Assembly: GCF_001679325.1 (NCBI RefSeq)
Contig: NZ_LZMX01000003.1
Reading direction: 5' to 3' (one strand)
From: Haemophilus_D parainfluenzae_AD
GTDB lineage: Bacteria > Pseudomonadota > Gammaproteobacteria > Enterobacterales > Pasteurellaceae
Length of the DNA stretch: 64,000 nt
Shown here one piece after another: positions 63,934-64,000 of the stretch. Below the pieces are notes generated by a model. That model was given only the letters and a program-made list of their open reading frames with translations. It did not search any database and was not told the DNA's origin. Position 1 is the stretch's first letter, and every line of letters starts with the position of its first letter. The position numbers were made by a program, and so were the translations under genes.

Positions 63934-64000
63934 CAAAAATGATCTATTTTTTGTGCGAATAGGCGAAAAGATCTTCAACTGAGAAAAAATTTACATTTTT

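Noticed and set aside
1..64000. tRNA genes, rRNA genes, CRISPR arrays, IS elements or prophage
   Set aside because: No cloverleaf, spaced identical repeats, transposase or phage gene was seen by reading; a tRNAscan or CRISPR search was not possible.

Overview
This is a 64-kb chromosomal segment of a Pasteurellaceae bacterium, most likely a Haemophilus species. H. parainfluenzae or a close relative is a guess from memory of its proteins, not a computed identification. The main evidence is at least 43 exact copies, on both strands, of the 9-mer AAGTGCGGT, the core of the H. influenzae-type DNA uptake signal sequence (USS); chance would give about half a copy in 64 kb. DNA is AT-rich, coding density is high, and nearly all proteins have clear gamma-proteobacterial housekeeping identities. 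I saw no tRNA, rRNA, insertion sequence, prophage or CRISPR array.

Layout. 1-4020: 3' part of tex, a small conserved gene, then a short AT-rich accessory patch with two uncharacterised genes, one resembling a contact-dependent-inhibition (CDI) immunity protein. 4033-6659: divergent glpK and glpF around a regulatory region with a perfect CRP-type palindrome and phased CGAAC repeats. 6732-11067: cystine-type ABC importer, cysK and cysZ (sulfur supply). 11234-14360: zipA and ligA. 14442-21867: tyrP, tdk, a small membrane protein and tsaD on the minus strand, then the macromolecular-synthesis operon rpsU-dnaG-rpoD on the plus strand. 22000-23297: psiE and rlmJ. 23682-30238: a thiamin operon behind a TPP riboswitch (ABC importer ThiZ-ThiX-ThiY type, tenA, thiM, thiD, thiE) ending in an MFS transporter gene broken by an internal deletion. 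30360-37422: mrcA (PBP1A) divergent from the competence/secretin operon comABCDEF, with a competence-type CRP-S site at the mrcA start codon. 37538-40439: nfuA, comM, engB. 40555-50494: a DUF535 gene, oppABCDF, tal, a YagU-like gene, mlaA, ridA. 50539-60476: rplJ-rplL and rpoB-rpoC with promoter, leader and hairpins. 60617-63933: metNIQ (minus) with a MetJ-box palindrome, divergent from gmhB.

Connections. Two sulfur amino-acid importers (cystine-type and MetNIQ) sit with cysK and cysZ in a sulfur-focused gene set. The thiamin genes form a salvage pathway (import of a pyrimidine precursor, TenA, ThiM, ThiD, ThiE) with no de novo thiC or thiG in view. Competence is represented by comA-F and comM, and the whole window carries uptake signals. 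Inverted USS pairs recur between genes and can fold as terminators.

Most worth a second look: the accessory patch at 2451-4020 with two near-identical 36-bp USS hairpins flanking the immunity-like gene; a 22-codon ORF starting exactly at the end of the TPP riboswitch; the decayed MFS gene; the phased CGAAC repeats before glpK; and the rplJ promoter whose -10 box lies in an inverted repeat. I found no convincing wholly new multigene system.
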